A stretch of 64,000 nt of DNA from Streptomyces sp. NBC_00250. Its GTDB lineage: Bacteria; Actinomycetota; Actinomycetes; Streptomycetales; Streptomycetaceae. A model generated the notes under the pieces. It was not told where the DNA came from and did no database searches. It saw only the letters and a program-made list of their open reading frames with translations. Every line of letters starts with the position of its first letter. The first letter of the stretch is position 1. The stretch lies in NCBI RefSeq assembly GCF_036192275.1, contig NZ_CP108088.1, forward strand, positions 620,001-684,000. The letters are read 5' to 3'. The position numbers were made by a program, and so were the translations under genes. This document shows, piece after piece, positions 8,024 to 16,702 of this stretch.

Positions 8024-8100
8024 CGACGCGAACCGCCGGACCGAAGATCCCTCTCTGCCTCAGCACCTCCCCCACATGGACAGTCGAAAGGGAACACCCC

Positions 8101-9204
8101 ATGCAGTCGCGTATCGATCGGTACGAGGAGTTTCTCACCAAGCAGTACCGGGGCGGCTTCCGCAAGCCGGAGGAGTACTCGATCGCCGAGATCACCCCCG
8201 CACTCCGCGACCGGATGAAGAACGGTCACTTCAAGCGTGTCGTCTTCACCGGCATGGGCTGCTCGGCCATCGTCTCCGATGTCGTCCGGGCCTTCTTCAC
8301 CTCCATCGACACCGAGCTGGAATTCCACGTCTTCAACGACTACGACTTCCGCTACCTCATACCGGAGTCCGTCATCGAGGACGAGCGGACGCTCGTCATC
8401 CTCAGCTCCTACAGCGGCCACTCCACCGAGCCGCTGCACGTCTTCCACCGCCTCGCGCACGCCCACGACCGGGTGCTGCTGCTCACCTCGGGCGGCAAGC
8501 TCGGCGATCTGGGCACGGAGCACGGCGTCTCCATCGCCCGCTGGCAGCTCAGCGAGCCGGACCGCGAGTACCCGCTGTTCCACGTCGGCCAGTACTTCGC
8601 GATCCTCCTCGACATGTTCTACGAACTGGGCCTGATCTCCCAGGACTTCCGCGCCGAGGTGGCAGCGCTCCCCGACCACCTGGAGCGCGACTTCACCCCC
8701 GCCCACCGTGAGCTCGCCCGCGCGGCCGCGGCCCGCAGCGAGGGCGCCAACGTCATCATGCTGGCGTCCCCCAAGTGGCACGAGAGCCTGCTGAAGCTGG
8801 CCAAGATGCACCTCAACGAGATCGCGATGGTCCCGGCCACGCGGAACTACTTCCACGAGTTCTGCCACAGCGAGGTCGCGACCCTCTCCGACCCCTCGCG
8901 CAAGCACAGCGTGCTGATCCTGCAGGACGACGAGGACGACGAGTACACCAAGCAGAAGATGGCGAACCTGATCCGGCTGCTGACCGGCGACCTGCCGCAG
9001 AACCGCAACATCGAGGTCACCACCATCGCGCTGGACCAGCCCACCTTCATGCGGAAGTACTTCACCGCGCTGGAGCTGATCCAGTACCTCACCCTCGACC
9101 TCGGCCGGGTCTACGACACCGACTCGCGGAACCTGATCTCCGAGGCCGCCGGCAACCCCTGGTACCACGGGGACACCATCCGTGCGGAGCTGGCACAGGG
9201 TTAG
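8101..9204 (+). CDS. SIS-domain protein, phosphosugar isomerase-like
   Basis: 367 aa with two sugar-isomerase (SIS) folds in the manner of bifunctional phosphoglucose/phosphomannose isomerases. The first contains VVFTGMGCSAIVSDVV and the phosphate-binding loop SSYSGHSTEPL (about residues 101-111; the family usually has SGNTEET). The second contains VIMLASPKWHESLLKLAKMHLNE and a conserved-looking HEFCHSE. The start at ATG 8101 has GAAAGGGA upstream. Placed 77 bp after the SDR gene and 50 bp before the aminotransferase, it probably isomerises a phosphorylated sugar or similar substrate made or consumed by these two. I do not know a characterised pathway with exactly this trio. Confidence 0.8.
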   Translation: MQSRIDRYEEFLTKQYRGGFRKPEEYSIAEITPALRDRMKNGHFKRVVFTGMGCSAIVSDVVRAFFTSIDTELEFHVFNDYDFRYLIPESVIEDERTLVILSSYSGHSTEPLHVFHRLAHAHDRVLLLTSGGKLGDLGTEHGVSIARWQLSEPDREYPLFHVGQYFAILLDMFYELGLISQDFRAEVAALPDHLERDFTPAHRELARAAAARSEGANVIMLASPKWHESLLKLAKMHLNEIAMVPATRNYFHEFCHSEVATLSDPSRKHSVLILQDDEDDEYTKQKMANLIRLLTGDLPQNRNIEVTTIALDQPTFMRKYFTALELIQYLTLDLGRVYDTDSRNLISEAAGNPWYHGDTIRAELAQG

Positions 9205-9254
9205 GCAGTCCGCCTCGACCCCCAGGAACATTCGAGAAAGAGGCCCCGGACACC

Positions 9255-10463
9255 GTGCACGACGCCTCCCGCCCGACGGTCCCCGTCCGTGACCGGGCCC
9301 TCCGCATCCAGCACTTCCGGCCCTCGGTCTTCAGCGAGATGCGGGACCTGGCCGTCCGTACCGGGGCCGTCGACGTGGGGCAGGGGGCGCCCGCCATGGC
9401 CGCCCCCGCCGCCCTGACGGCCGCGGTCACCGCGGCCGTGGCGAAGGGCCTCAACCAGTACTCCCCGGCGGCCGGACTCCCCGAGCTCCGCGAGTCCGTG
9501 GCCTCCTACCGGCGGCGCACCACCGGTGTCCGGTACCGGCCGGACACCGAGGTGGTCATCACCGCCGGTGCCACCGAGGCGCTGTCGGCCGCCCTGCTCG
9601 CCCTCTGCGACCCGGGGGACGAGGTCCTCACCTTCGACCCCTGCTACGACGCCTACTCAGCCTGCGCCGACCTGGCCGGCGCCCGGCTGGTGACCGTACC
9701 CCTGGCCTCCGCGGACGACGGCTTCGCCCTGGACGAGGCCGCGCTTCGGGCCGGCTTCGGGCCACGCACCCGGGTACTGCTGTTCAACACCCCGCACAAC
9801 CCGACCGGAAAGGTCTTCACCGACGAGGAACTCGCCGTCGTCGCCGCCCTGTGCCAGGAGCACGGGGTGATCGTCGTCGCCGACGAGGTCTACGAGCACC
9901 TGACGTACGACGGGCGGCGCCACCGCACCATCGCCGCCCTGCCCGGCATGCGGGAACGCACCCTCGTCGTCTCCGGGGCGGGCAAGACGTTCAACGTCAC
10001 CGGCTGGCGGATCGGCTGGGCCTGCGGCCCCGCCCCGCTGGTGGACGCCCTCCTCTCCGTCAAACAGTTCGTCACCTTCTCCGCCGGCACGCCCTTCCAG
10101 GCCGCCGTCGCCGGGGCGCTGTGGGACGTCGAGGGCTGGACCGCCGAACTGCGCGAGGAGCTGTCCGGCCGCCGCACCCTGCTGCGGGACGGGCTGGAGG
10201 CGGCCGGACTGCCCACTCTCGCCGGTGAGGGCGGCTACTTCGTCCTGGCGGACGTACGGGGCTGGGGCTACACGGACGACGTGGAGTTCTGCCGCGACCT
10301 GCCGACGCGCGCCGGAGTGGTGGCCATCCCCTGCTCCGCCTTCCACCACCGCGACGACGCCCCGCGGTGGCTGGCCCGCTTCGCCTTCTGCAAGTCCGCC
10401 GAGGCCGTCACCGAGGCGGTGGCCCGCCTCGGTGCGGCGGGGAAGGAGATCGCCAGGGGGTGA
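9255..10463 (+). CDS. PLP-dependent aminotransferase, class I/II
   Basis: 402-aa fold-type I aminotransferase. Visible landmarks: VDVGQGAP near the N-terminus, NQYSPAAGLPELRESV, FNTPHNPTGKVF (PLP/substrate contact), VVADEVYEHL, the PLP lysine Lys244 in VVSGAGKTFNVTGWRIGW, and an Arg near the end (PRWLARFAFCK). The pattern resembles kynurenine/methionine-type enzymes, but substrate cannot be read. GTG 9255 is chosen because GAAAGAGG lies upstream at 9235-9243. It is the last gene of the SDR-SIS-aminotransferase set; amination of a keto-sugar or keto-acid product is a reasonable guess. It converges on the NLR gene, 87 bases away, without an obvious terminator hairpin. Confidence 0.9.
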   Translation: MHDASRPTVPVRDRALRIQHFRPSVFSEMRDLAVRTGAVDVGQGAPAMAAPAALTAAVTAAVAKGLNQYSPAAGLPELRESVASYRRRTTGVRYRPDTEVVITAGATEALSAALLALCDPGDEVLTFDPCYDAYSACADLAGARLVTVPLASADDGFALDEAALRAGFGPRTRVLLFNTPHNPTGKVFTDEELAVVAALCQEHGVIVVADEVYEHLTYDGRRHRTIAALPGMRERTLVVSGAGKTFNVTGWRIGWACGPAPLVDALLSVKQFVTFSAGTPFQAAVAGALWDVEGWTAELREELSGRRTLLRDGLEAAGLPTLAGEGGYFVLADVRGWGYTDDVEFCRDLPTRAGVVAIPCSAFHHRDDAPRWLARFAFCKSAEAVTEAVARLGAAGKEIARG

Positions 10464-10550
10464 GCCGCCCCGCCTTCCGCCCGCCCCACTCGGTTCCGTG
10501 TCCCGTCGGATCGACGTCCGGTCGGTTCGGTGTCCGGCGTCGTTGCGCCC

Positions 10551-12767
10551 TCACGAACCCCCCTCGGTCGACGGGTCGGCCGGCCGGTCCCCGGGCTCCG
10601 TGCCGTCGCGTGCCACGAGACGGAGTCGTACCTCCTCCGCCATCGGGTTTCCGAGCGATTCGAGGATCGCGACCGCCTCGACCAGGGCCTCCTGGGCGTC
10701 GGCCGTGCGACCGACGGTGACGAGCTGTTCGGCGAGCCGGTCGAGCGAGCGGGCCAGGCCGAGCAGGTCGCCGACGCGCCGTCGTACGTCGACCGCCTGC
10801 TCGTACCAGCCGATCGCCTCGTCGGTGCGGCCGACCGTCCGGCAGACATCGCCCAGCCCGTGCAGGGACTTGGCCTCCGTCGGCAGGTCGGCCGTCACCC
10901 GGGCACCGTCCAGGGCCCGCTCGTACTCCTCGAACGCCGCGGTCGGCCGACCGAGGGCCAGGCTCGACGCGGCCATCTCGGTCCGCGTGATCGCCTCGCC
11001 CCGCCGGTCGCCGATGCTCCGATGGATCGGCAGCGCCTCCCGCTGGCGTTCCAGTGCCTCCTCGTAGCGCCCCATGAGGCGGAGCGTCCAGGCGATGTTG
11101 TAGATGCTGTTCGCCTGCCAGTGGCTGTCGCCGATGGCCTGGCTGATCCTCAGCGCCTCGGTGAAGTGGCGCATGGCGTCCTCGTGGAGCCCCATGTCCG
11201 ACTCCGCCCCGGCGACACAGATGAGGCTCCAGGTCTCGGCCCACTGGTCGTCCAGACGGCGGGCGGCCCGCACGGCGGTGTCCGACAGGACCCGCCGGTG
11301 GGTGTCGTGCCGGCGCAGCCGCAGGAAGTACACCAGCGCCACCGGCAGCTTCCAGGCCACGTCGTCCAGACCGAGCTCCACCGCCTGACCCACGGCGGGT
11401 ACCAGGCTCGGCAGTTCGGAGTCGCACCACGCGAGGGCCGCCTCCGGCCCCGGGAACGGTGTGTTCGCGCCGTCCGCGTGGCGTTCGAGGGGTACGTGCT
11501 GGCGCTCGGGCACCAGGACCCGGTCCGCGGCATCCGCCATCCACAGATAGTGGGACAGCTCGCGCCCCAGCGCCTGGGCCCGTACCTCGGGGGGCTCCTC
11601 CGCCTCGACCCGCTCCCGGGCGTAGTCCCGCAGCAGGTCGTGGTAGCCGTACCGTCTCGGTCCCGCCGCCTCCAGCATGTTGACCGCCACGAGGTCGCGC
11701 AGGACCCGCCGGGTCTCCACCTCGGGCAGGTCGATCAGCGCGGCGGCCGTCGACACGGAGAAGTCCGGCCCGGCGTGCAGCGCGAGGAGCCGGAACGCCC
11801 TGGCGCCGGCGGGGGTGAGTTGCTGATAGGACCACGAGAACACCGTGCGCACTCCGCTTCGCTCGTCCGACATGGATAGCGATTCCAGCCGGAGGCCGTC
11901 GCCTTCCAGCTCTTCGATCAGTTCACCCAGACTCGTGCCGGCGCCTGCCTGCTGGGCGGCGATCCGGACGGTGAGCGGGAGGCGACCACAGCGCCGCACC
12001 AGCCTGGTCACTCCTTCCCCGGTCACGCCTTCCGCCTCGTCGTCGCCCGCCAGTCGGCGGAACAGCTCCACCGCGTCCGACGTGTCCAGCGGTCGCATCG
12101 CGACGGGCGTGGCACCGTCCACGGCGGTCAGGGCCCCGAGCCTGCTCCTGCTCGTGACGATCGTGAAGCAACCGGGCGCGGACGGAAGCAGCGGCCGTAC
12201 CTGGTCCGCGCTGCCCGCGTTGTCCGCGACGAGCAGCACCCGCTTCCCGTCGAGCAGGGAGCGGAAGAGCGAGGACATGGCGTCCAGCGAGCCCGGCACC
12301 CGGTCCGCGGGGGCGCCCAGGGCCGAGAGGAACCCGTGGAGGACCTCTTCGGGCGCAAGGGGTGCGAGCCGGTCGTAGCCCCTCAGGTTCGCGTAGAGCT
12401 GGCCGTCCGGGTACCGGTCCCGCGCCTGATGTCCCCAGTGGACGGCGAGCGCGCTCTTGCCCACCCCCGCCGTCCCCGAGATCATGACGACCCCGTTCGA
12501 GGTGGCGGAGACCGCGTTCAGCGCGGCCAGGAGGTCCGACCGGTCGGTGAAACAGGTCGCGACTCGGGGCAGTTGCCTCGGCACCGGCAGGGTCGGCGCC
12601 GAGGGGGCGTCCCGGCCGCCGTGCACGCCACCGTAGATGACCCCGGCCTGCACCACATGGGTGGCGTGGCCGGCGAAGGCATTGCTCCCGTTGTCTGCGG
12701 TGCCTGCGCTCCGTGCGTCGCCCGCACTGCTTGTGCTACCTGCGCTCCCTGCGCTGTCTGCGTTCAC
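10551..12767 (-). CDS. NLR-type NB-ARC/TPR protein (FxsT-like) with N-terminal amyloid-like motif
   Basis: 738 aa. Residues 29-51 form a motif N-x-F-x-G-x(5)-VVQAGxIxGGVHGG, discussed under findings. An NB-ARC STAND ATPase domain follows: P-loop ISGTAGVGKSALAVHWG, LLVADNAG (Walker B), VTSRSRLG and RRCGRLPLTVRIAA (GLPL equivalent). The C-terminal ~330 residues are TPR repeats (for example EALERQREALPIHRSIGDRR and AIGWYEQAVDVRRRVGD), the usual sensor part. The GTG start overlaps the fxsB stop as GTGA, so the two are translationally coupled. It matches the FxSxx-system TPR protein by position and architecture, but lacks an obvious effector domain, which fits a signalling hub that recruits a partner through its N-terminal motif. 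Confidence 0.88.
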   Translation of the reverse strand: MNADSAGSAGSTSSAGDARSAGTADNGSNAFAGHATHVVQAGVIYGGVHGGRDAPSAPTLPVPRQLPRVATCFTDRSDLLAALNAVSATSNGVVMISGTAGVGKSALAVHWGHQARDRYPDGQLYANLRGYDRLAPLAPEEVLHGFLSALGAPADRVPGSLDAMSSLFRSLLDGKRVLLVADNAGSADQVRPLLPSAPGCFTIVTSRSRLGALTAVDGATPVAMRPLDTSDAVELFRRLAGDDEAEGVTGEGVTRLVRRCGRLPLTVRIAAQQAGAGTSLGELIEELEGDGLRLESLSMSDERSGVRTVFSWSYQQLTPAGARAFRLLALHAGPDFSVSTAAALIDLPEVETRRVLRDLVAVNMLEAAGPRRYGYHDLLRDYARERVEAEEPPEVRAQALGRELSHYLWMADAADRVLVPERQHVPLERHADGANTPFPGPEAALAWCDSELPSLVPAVGQAVELGLDDVAWKLPVALVYFLRLRRHDTHRRVLSDTAVRAARRLDDQWAETWSLICVAGAESDMGLHEDAMRHFTEALRISQAIGDSHWQANSIYNIAWTLRLMGRYEEALERQREALPIHRSIGDRRGEAITRTEMAASSLALGRPTAAFEEYERALDGARVTADLPTEAKSLHGLGDVCRTVGRTDEAIGWYEQAVDVRRRVGDLLGLARSLDRLAEQLVTVGRTADAQEALVEAVAILESLGNPMAEEVRLRLVARDGTEPGDRPADPSTEGGS

Positions 12768-15298
12768 TCGGACGAGCCCGCCCTTCGTACTGTGGCCCTA
12801 CGGCGGGGAACCGCCGTCGCCGGGACCTGGTCCGCGGACAGACGGTCGATCGCGGTACGCAGACCGGCCACGAACCGCGCCCCGGCCGGGGCCGGCGCTG
12901 CCTCGGCGGCGAGCGCGTCGACGGCGGCGTCGGCCCACGCCGAACGGCGGCGGAAGGCCGCGGCGGCCCGTGCCGATCGCATACGGTCCCGTCCACCGAA
13001 CGTCTCCCCAGGCGTGGCACCGGCCGGCCGCTCACGGCGTGGCGGCCCGACGGCACGTGCGCGCCAGAGTTCCGCCAGGGCGACCTGGGCGTACAGGCCG
13101 TGGAGCGCCTGTTCCCGCGGTACGGGGGCGGTCTGCCACGGCACGGAGAGGAAGGCGGGCCCGCCGTTGTCGAAGAAGACGTACGCGTCCATCAGCGCGT
13201 CGAGTTTGGCGCGCTGGAACTCCTGGAGCAGCGCGGCCGCCACGTCGGTGGTTCCCGTGGGCATCGCCAGGCCCGCCGCGCCGAACGGCGGCCGCCGGTG
13301 GAGGGCGTGTGCCTGCCGGTCCCCCGGCAGCGGCTGCAGGGGGACCACGGCCCGTAATGCCGTCCGTAGCGGCGCGGCGTAATCCGGTACGAGCAGGGTC
13401 AGCTCGCGTCCCGCCCGGCTGAGTGCGACCTGCCAGGCCGTCCACTGCCGGGGGGAGAGACGGTCGAGGGCCGTGCGACGGACCGTGGGGTGGGCCACGG
13501 GGGCGTGCCCGGTGATGTCGTCGGCGGGAGGGGCACGGTAGGGGTCGAGGTCGTCCAGGGCGACGGGCAGCCAGGGTGTGGTCAGGCGTCTGACGCCGAT
13601 CCAGCGGTGGGGCAGCCGGTCCGTCCCCCCGACGCTCACCTCCGCCGTGGTCCCCGCCTGTTCCACCGGCACCGCGCCCAGGCCCGGCAGGTGCGCGAGT
13701 CCGTCCCGTACGGGGAGGGGCAGCCGGGTCGGGACGCCGGCGCGCCAGGCGACGGCCGCCGCGACGCCGGCGAGGTGTGCCAGGTCGCGCGCTCCGTCCC
13801 CCGCGTCGGCCGGCGGCCCGTGGCCCGCGCCTGCCGGGGCCTCGCGGCGCAGTGCCTGGGCCCGGGCCCACGTCCGGACGAACGGATGACGGAGGACCTC
13901 GGCGGTTTCGGCCGGATGGCTGCCGTCCAGCTCTACGAGGAGTCGCCACCCGAGAACGGCCGCCGCCGCCAGGTCCGATGTGCCGCCGTCGCCCGGGTCA
14001 AGACCCGCGACGAGGGCCCTGGTCAGGGAAAGCTGCATGTCCGCGAGGGCTTGCGTGCCGTGGACCGTCCCCGCGCCGGCGGCGAACCCGTCGAAGGCGC
14101 CCTCGGGCAGCTGATGGACGGGGGGCGGGGCGGGATCCGGGTCGGCACCGGCACTGGTACGGGGACCGGCGTCGTGCGGAACCGCGATTCCCCGCATCCG
14201 CGCCGCCGGGATCTCCGATGCCAGCCGCTTCAGATCGGCGCAGTACACGGACGGGTTGTCGAAGCCGTTCCCGGGGCGGAAGCGGTGGGCGTAGAGGCCG
14301 CCCCCGCAGACGCGGACCACGGGGCAGGCGAGGCAGGTGGCGCACAGGTCCGCGTACCCCTGGTTGCGGGCGGCCACCCCGGGATGGGCGGCGACGTGGT
14401 CCACGCTGTGCGTGAAGACGGACATGCCGGTCGCCGGGGCGCCGTCGTAGGCGGTCTTGAGGGAGTCCGCCTGCTCCCACGATCCGTCGGTGTCCACGAC
14501 GGCGAGGGCGACGGGCCGGAGTCCCACGGCCTCGCTGCCGCTCGCACCGCCCCAGGCCGCCGCGGTGAGGGCGTCGAACAGACGGATCGGCACGGGCCGG
14601 CCGTCGGCGATCCAGCGTGCGTGGATACGGCCGAGCCAGTCGGCGTACGGCGCGGGTGCCCCGCTCGGCCTGGGCGGCGGGTGCGCCCACGTGGCTTGCG
14701 GCAGGAGGAAGTCGAGGTGGGGCGGCGCCTGTTCCAGCAGGGCTTCGTACACGGCGATGGGGTCGTTCTCGACGTCCACGGTGCAGAGGATCCCGCCGTA
14801 GAGAGGGCGGAACTCCTGGCGGCGCAGCAGGGCCAGGCCGCGCAGCACCGCGGGATGGCTGCTGCGGCCGTTCGCGTACCGACGGTGCCGGTCGTTCGCG
14901 GCCCGGTCGCCGTCGAGCGAGACGCCCACCTGCACCCCCCAGGCGGCGAAGAGGTCGAGGAACGTCTTGTCGAGCGTCACACCGTTGGTCTGGATGTGGA
15001 GGCCGAGCTGGACGACGTCGTCCAGGACGGTGCGGAGCGTGCGGATCAGCTCGTGCAGGCGCTCGACGCCGAGGAGGAGCGGTTCGCCTCCGTGGAGGGT
15101 GAGGCGCACCGTGGGTACCGCGTGCCGCTCCACGTGCTCCGCGATGCGCTTCGCGACCTGTTCCGCGACGGTCGGACTCATGGTCCGGGGTTTCGTCCGC
15201 CAGCTCTGGTCCGCGTGCTCGTACACATAGCAGTGGTCGCAGGCCAGATCGCAGGCGCCGTGGACCTTCAGGACGTACTGGTCGATGAAGGAAGGCAC
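12764..15298 (-). CDS. fxsB: FxsB-type radical SAM/SPASM peptide-modifying enzyme with degenerate HExxH domain
   Basis: 844 aa. The radical SAM cluster motif is ACDLACDHCYVYE, followed by LTLHGGEPLLLG and the SPASM cysteines (CATCLACPVVRVCGGGLY ... YC). FxsB enzymes crosslink residues in FxSxx peptides. The C-terminal ~450 residues match the FxsB-associated HExxH peptide-hydroxylase-like domain (HRWIGVRRL, AWQVALSRAG, YVFFDNGGP), but the HExxH core reads QEFQR (692-696), losing both His. The GTG at 15298 follows GGTGGGGACAA and overlaps fxsA by 31 bp; earlier in-frame codons would read back through fxsA. A TTA codon at 13355-13357 suggests bldA control. It is coupled at its end to the NLR gene. 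Confidence 0.9.
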   Translation of the reverse strand: MPSFIDQYVLKVHGACDLACDHCYVYEHADQSWRTKPRTMSPTVAEQVAKRIAEHVERHAVPTVRLTLHGGEPLLLGVERLHELIRTLRTVLDDVVQLGLHIQTNGVTLDKTFLDLFAAWGVQVGVSLDGDRAANDRHRRYANGRSSHPAVLRGLALLRRQEFRPLYGGILCTVDVENDPIAVYEALLEQAPPHLDFLLPQATWAHPPPRPSGAPAPYADWLGRIHARWIADGRPVPIRLFDALTAAAWGGASGSEAVGLRPVALAVVDTDGSWEQADSLKTAYDGAPATGMSVFTHSVDHVAAHPGVAARNQGYADLCATCLACPVVRVCGGGLYAHRFRPGNGFDNPSVYCADLKRLASEIPAARMRGIAVPHDAGPRTSAGADPDPAPPPVHQLPEGAFDGFAAGAGTVHGTQALADMQLSLTRALVAGLDPGDGGTSDLAAAAVLGWRLLVELDGSHPAETAEVLRHPFVRTWARAQALRREAPAGAGHGPPADAGDGARDLAHLAGVAAAVAWRAGVPTRLPLPVRDGLAHLPGLGAVPVEQAGTTAEVSVGGTDRLPHRWIGVRRLTTPWLPVALDDLDPYRAPPADDITGHAPVAHPTVRRTALDRLSPRQWTAWQVALSRAGRELTLLVPDYAAPLRTALRAVVPLQPLPGDRQAHALHRRPPFGAAGLAMPTGTTDVAAALLQEFQRAKLDALMDAYVFFDNGGPAFLSVPWQTAPVPREQALHGLYAQVALAELWRARAVGPPRRERPAGATPGETFGGRDRMRSARAAAAFRRRSAWADAAVDALAAEAAPAPAGARFVAGLRTAIDRLSADQVPATAVPRRRATVRRAGSSE

Positions 15299-15468
15299 TT
15301 GTCCCCACCGATTTCGGAGTTGAACGCCGCCATCCGGACGGGGGTCTCCGGGGTGACGACGTGAATGCGGAATTCCGCGACCAGACCGGCGCGATCCGCG
15401 ACGAGGCTTGCCAGCGAGACATTCCTGAGGTCGGGAAGCGGACGCCCGAGAGGTTCGATGTCGCTCAT
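15268..15468 (-). CDS. fxsA: FxsA-like precursor peptide with FxSxx motif not at the C-terminus
   Basis: 66-aa peptide, the size and layout of FxSxx-COOH precursors: LPDLRNVSLASLVADR (the LPDL...L leader pattern), a charged middle, and AAFNSEI carrying F-x-S-x-x. In the family the protein ends right after FxSxx; here 13 more residues (GGDKCLPSSTSTS) follow, reading over the start of fxsB. ATG 15468 is chosen for its AAAGGTGA site. It is the first gene of fxsA-fxsB-NLR, and would be the substrate that FxsB crosslinks at Phe-Asn-Ser. Either the tail is cleaved, or a stop codon was lost by mutation. Confidence 0.82.
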   Translation of the reverse strand: MSDIEPLGRPLPDLRNVSLASLVADRAGLVAEFRIHVVTPETPVRMAAFNSEIGGDKCLPSSTSTS

Positions 15469-15622
15469 GGTCACCTTTTCCACTGCGGCTGGAGATGATG
15501 GCCGATCGAGTGTGTTCGAGAGTGCTCAGGTCTGCGAAGGGACCCACTGGCCTTACCAGGCTAGCAGCGAGACGTCCTGTCTGTCCCTCTCCTCTCCCAT
15601 CCCTTTCCTCGGGACGCTGCCG

Positions 15623-15628
15623 TACAAT
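15623..15628 (+). promoter_or_regulatory. -10 box TACAAT, leaderless start of GNAT gene
   Basis: TACAAT ends seven bases before GTG 15636. The same box and spacing occur at 5622-5627. The 167-bp region back to fxsA should also carry the divergent fxsA promoter, which I could not pinpoint. Confidence 0.5.
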
Positions 15629-15635
15629 CGACGGC

Positions 15636-16220
15636 GTGCGCAACGCATGTGATCGGGTGTCACAGATCGTGCTACGGCCGGTGGCCGCGACCGACGAGCA
15701 GAGATTCCTCGAACTGGCGCGTGAGAGTGCGGAGTTCCATCATCCGTGGGTGGAACTTCCCTGTACGCCGAATGTTTTCGCCTCCTACGTGGCTCGATCC
15801 GACCAGGTGAATGCCGCCTGCATGGTGGTTGCCCGTAAAGACCGGGGCGACCTCGTGGGAATGATCAACATAAACGGCATCGTGCGCGGTCCCTATCAGC
15901 GGGGCGTTCTCGGGTATGCCGTGTTCCTTTCCCATGCAGGGCAGGGATACATGTCCGCCGGAGTGGCGCTCGCCGTGCACTATGCCTTCGAAGTCATGGG
16001 ACTGAACCGGTTGGAAGCCGATATCCAGCCGGATAACAAGACCTCCCTCGAACTGGTCCGCCGGCTCGGTTTCCGGAGGGAGGGCCTCTCGCCGGGCTTC
16101 ATCAGGATCGCCGGGGTGTGGCGAGACCACGAGCGCTGGGCCATCACGTCGGACATGCCCCTGCCGTCCGTGCACGGGGGCGGAGGATGGGACGGAAACG
16201 GGGGCGGAGGCGCGGCGTGA
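15636..16220 (+). CDS. GNAT N-acetyltransferase (RimJ/RimL type)
   Basis: 194-aa acetyltransferase using acetyl-CoA. The fold landmarks are LRPVAATDEQRFLEL, GVLGYAVFLSHAGQGYMSAGVALAVHYAF (acetyl-CoA binding region, Q/RxxGxG/A variant), LNRLEADIQPDNKTSLELV and RLGFRREGLSPGFIRIAGVWRDHERWAI, which match ribosomal-protein or amino-group acetyltransferases of the RimJ/RimL family. The GTG at 15636 is supported by the abutting TACAAT box. The last 18 residues are Gly-rich. It diverges from fxsA and converges on the small motif-bearing protein with only 13 bp between stops. The substrate is unknown. Confidence 0.88.
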   Translation: MRNACDRVSQIVLRPVAATDEQRFLELARESAEFHHPWVELPCTPNVFASYVARSDQVNAACMVVARKDRGDLVGMININGIVRGPYQRGVLGYAVFLSHAGQGYMSAGVALAVHYAFEVMGLNRLEADIQPDNKTSLELVRRLGFRREGLSPGFIRIAGVWRDHERWAITSDMPLPSVHGGGGWDGNGGGGAA

Positions 16221-16233
16221 GAACGGAGCGGGA

Positions 16234-16554
16234 TCACCCCATCGTCAGGCCACCATGGATCTCGCCCGTCTGCACGACGTTCTTCGCCTGGCCGTGAAAG
16301 GAGTTGGCGACGCCACCGGCCGCCGCCTGGTTCCACAGCGTCTCGCACTCCTGCCGGAACGACGGGTCCCGCGTGAACTCCTCGTCCAGCGCGGTCGCGA
16401 TCTCGGCCTCCGCCTCGGGCACGACCTCGCGACCCGCGAAGCGCTCCCTGACGCGCCGCCACAGCGTGGGCAGGGCCACTCCGGCGGACTCACCCGCTCC
16501 GGTGGCGACCCCGGCCGCGAGGGCCCCGGCGATGGCGAGGGACAAGGGATCCAT
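16234..16554 (-). CDS. 106-aa protein with C-terminal motif matching the NLR; candidate effector
   Basis: Residues 1-30 (MDPLSLAIAGALAAGVATGA...) are hydrophobic and small-residue rich, followed by WRRVRERF and an acidic helical stretch to ~78. The last 23 residues contain N-x-F-x-G-x(5)-VVQTGEIHGG (84-102), sharing at least 11 identical positions with residues 29-51 of the NLR at 10551-12767. The start ATG 16554 has GGAGG seven bases upstream. A short N-terminal helical/membrane-type domain with a C-terminal amyloid-like motif is the layout of bacterial cell-death effectors (Bell-type) that pair with NLRs. Function is inferred from layout only; I recognise no enzymatic domain. Confidence 0.8.
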   Translation of the reverse strand: MDPLSLAIAGALAAGVATGAGESAGVALPTLWRRVRERFAGREVVPEAEAEIATALDEEFTRDPSFRQECETLWNQAAAGGVANSFHGQAKNVVQTGEIHGGLTMG

Positions 16555-16702
16555 GAACGACCTCCACTCGGCAGGCACGGCGCGCCCCGTCCATCATGGA
16601 GCCGCGGACGCGCGCGCACCATAGGGCTGGGACGGGGAGGGCGGGCACGTGCCGCTTCCACGCGCACCTCAGGTCACATGCCTCACAACCCACCCTGATA
16701 TC

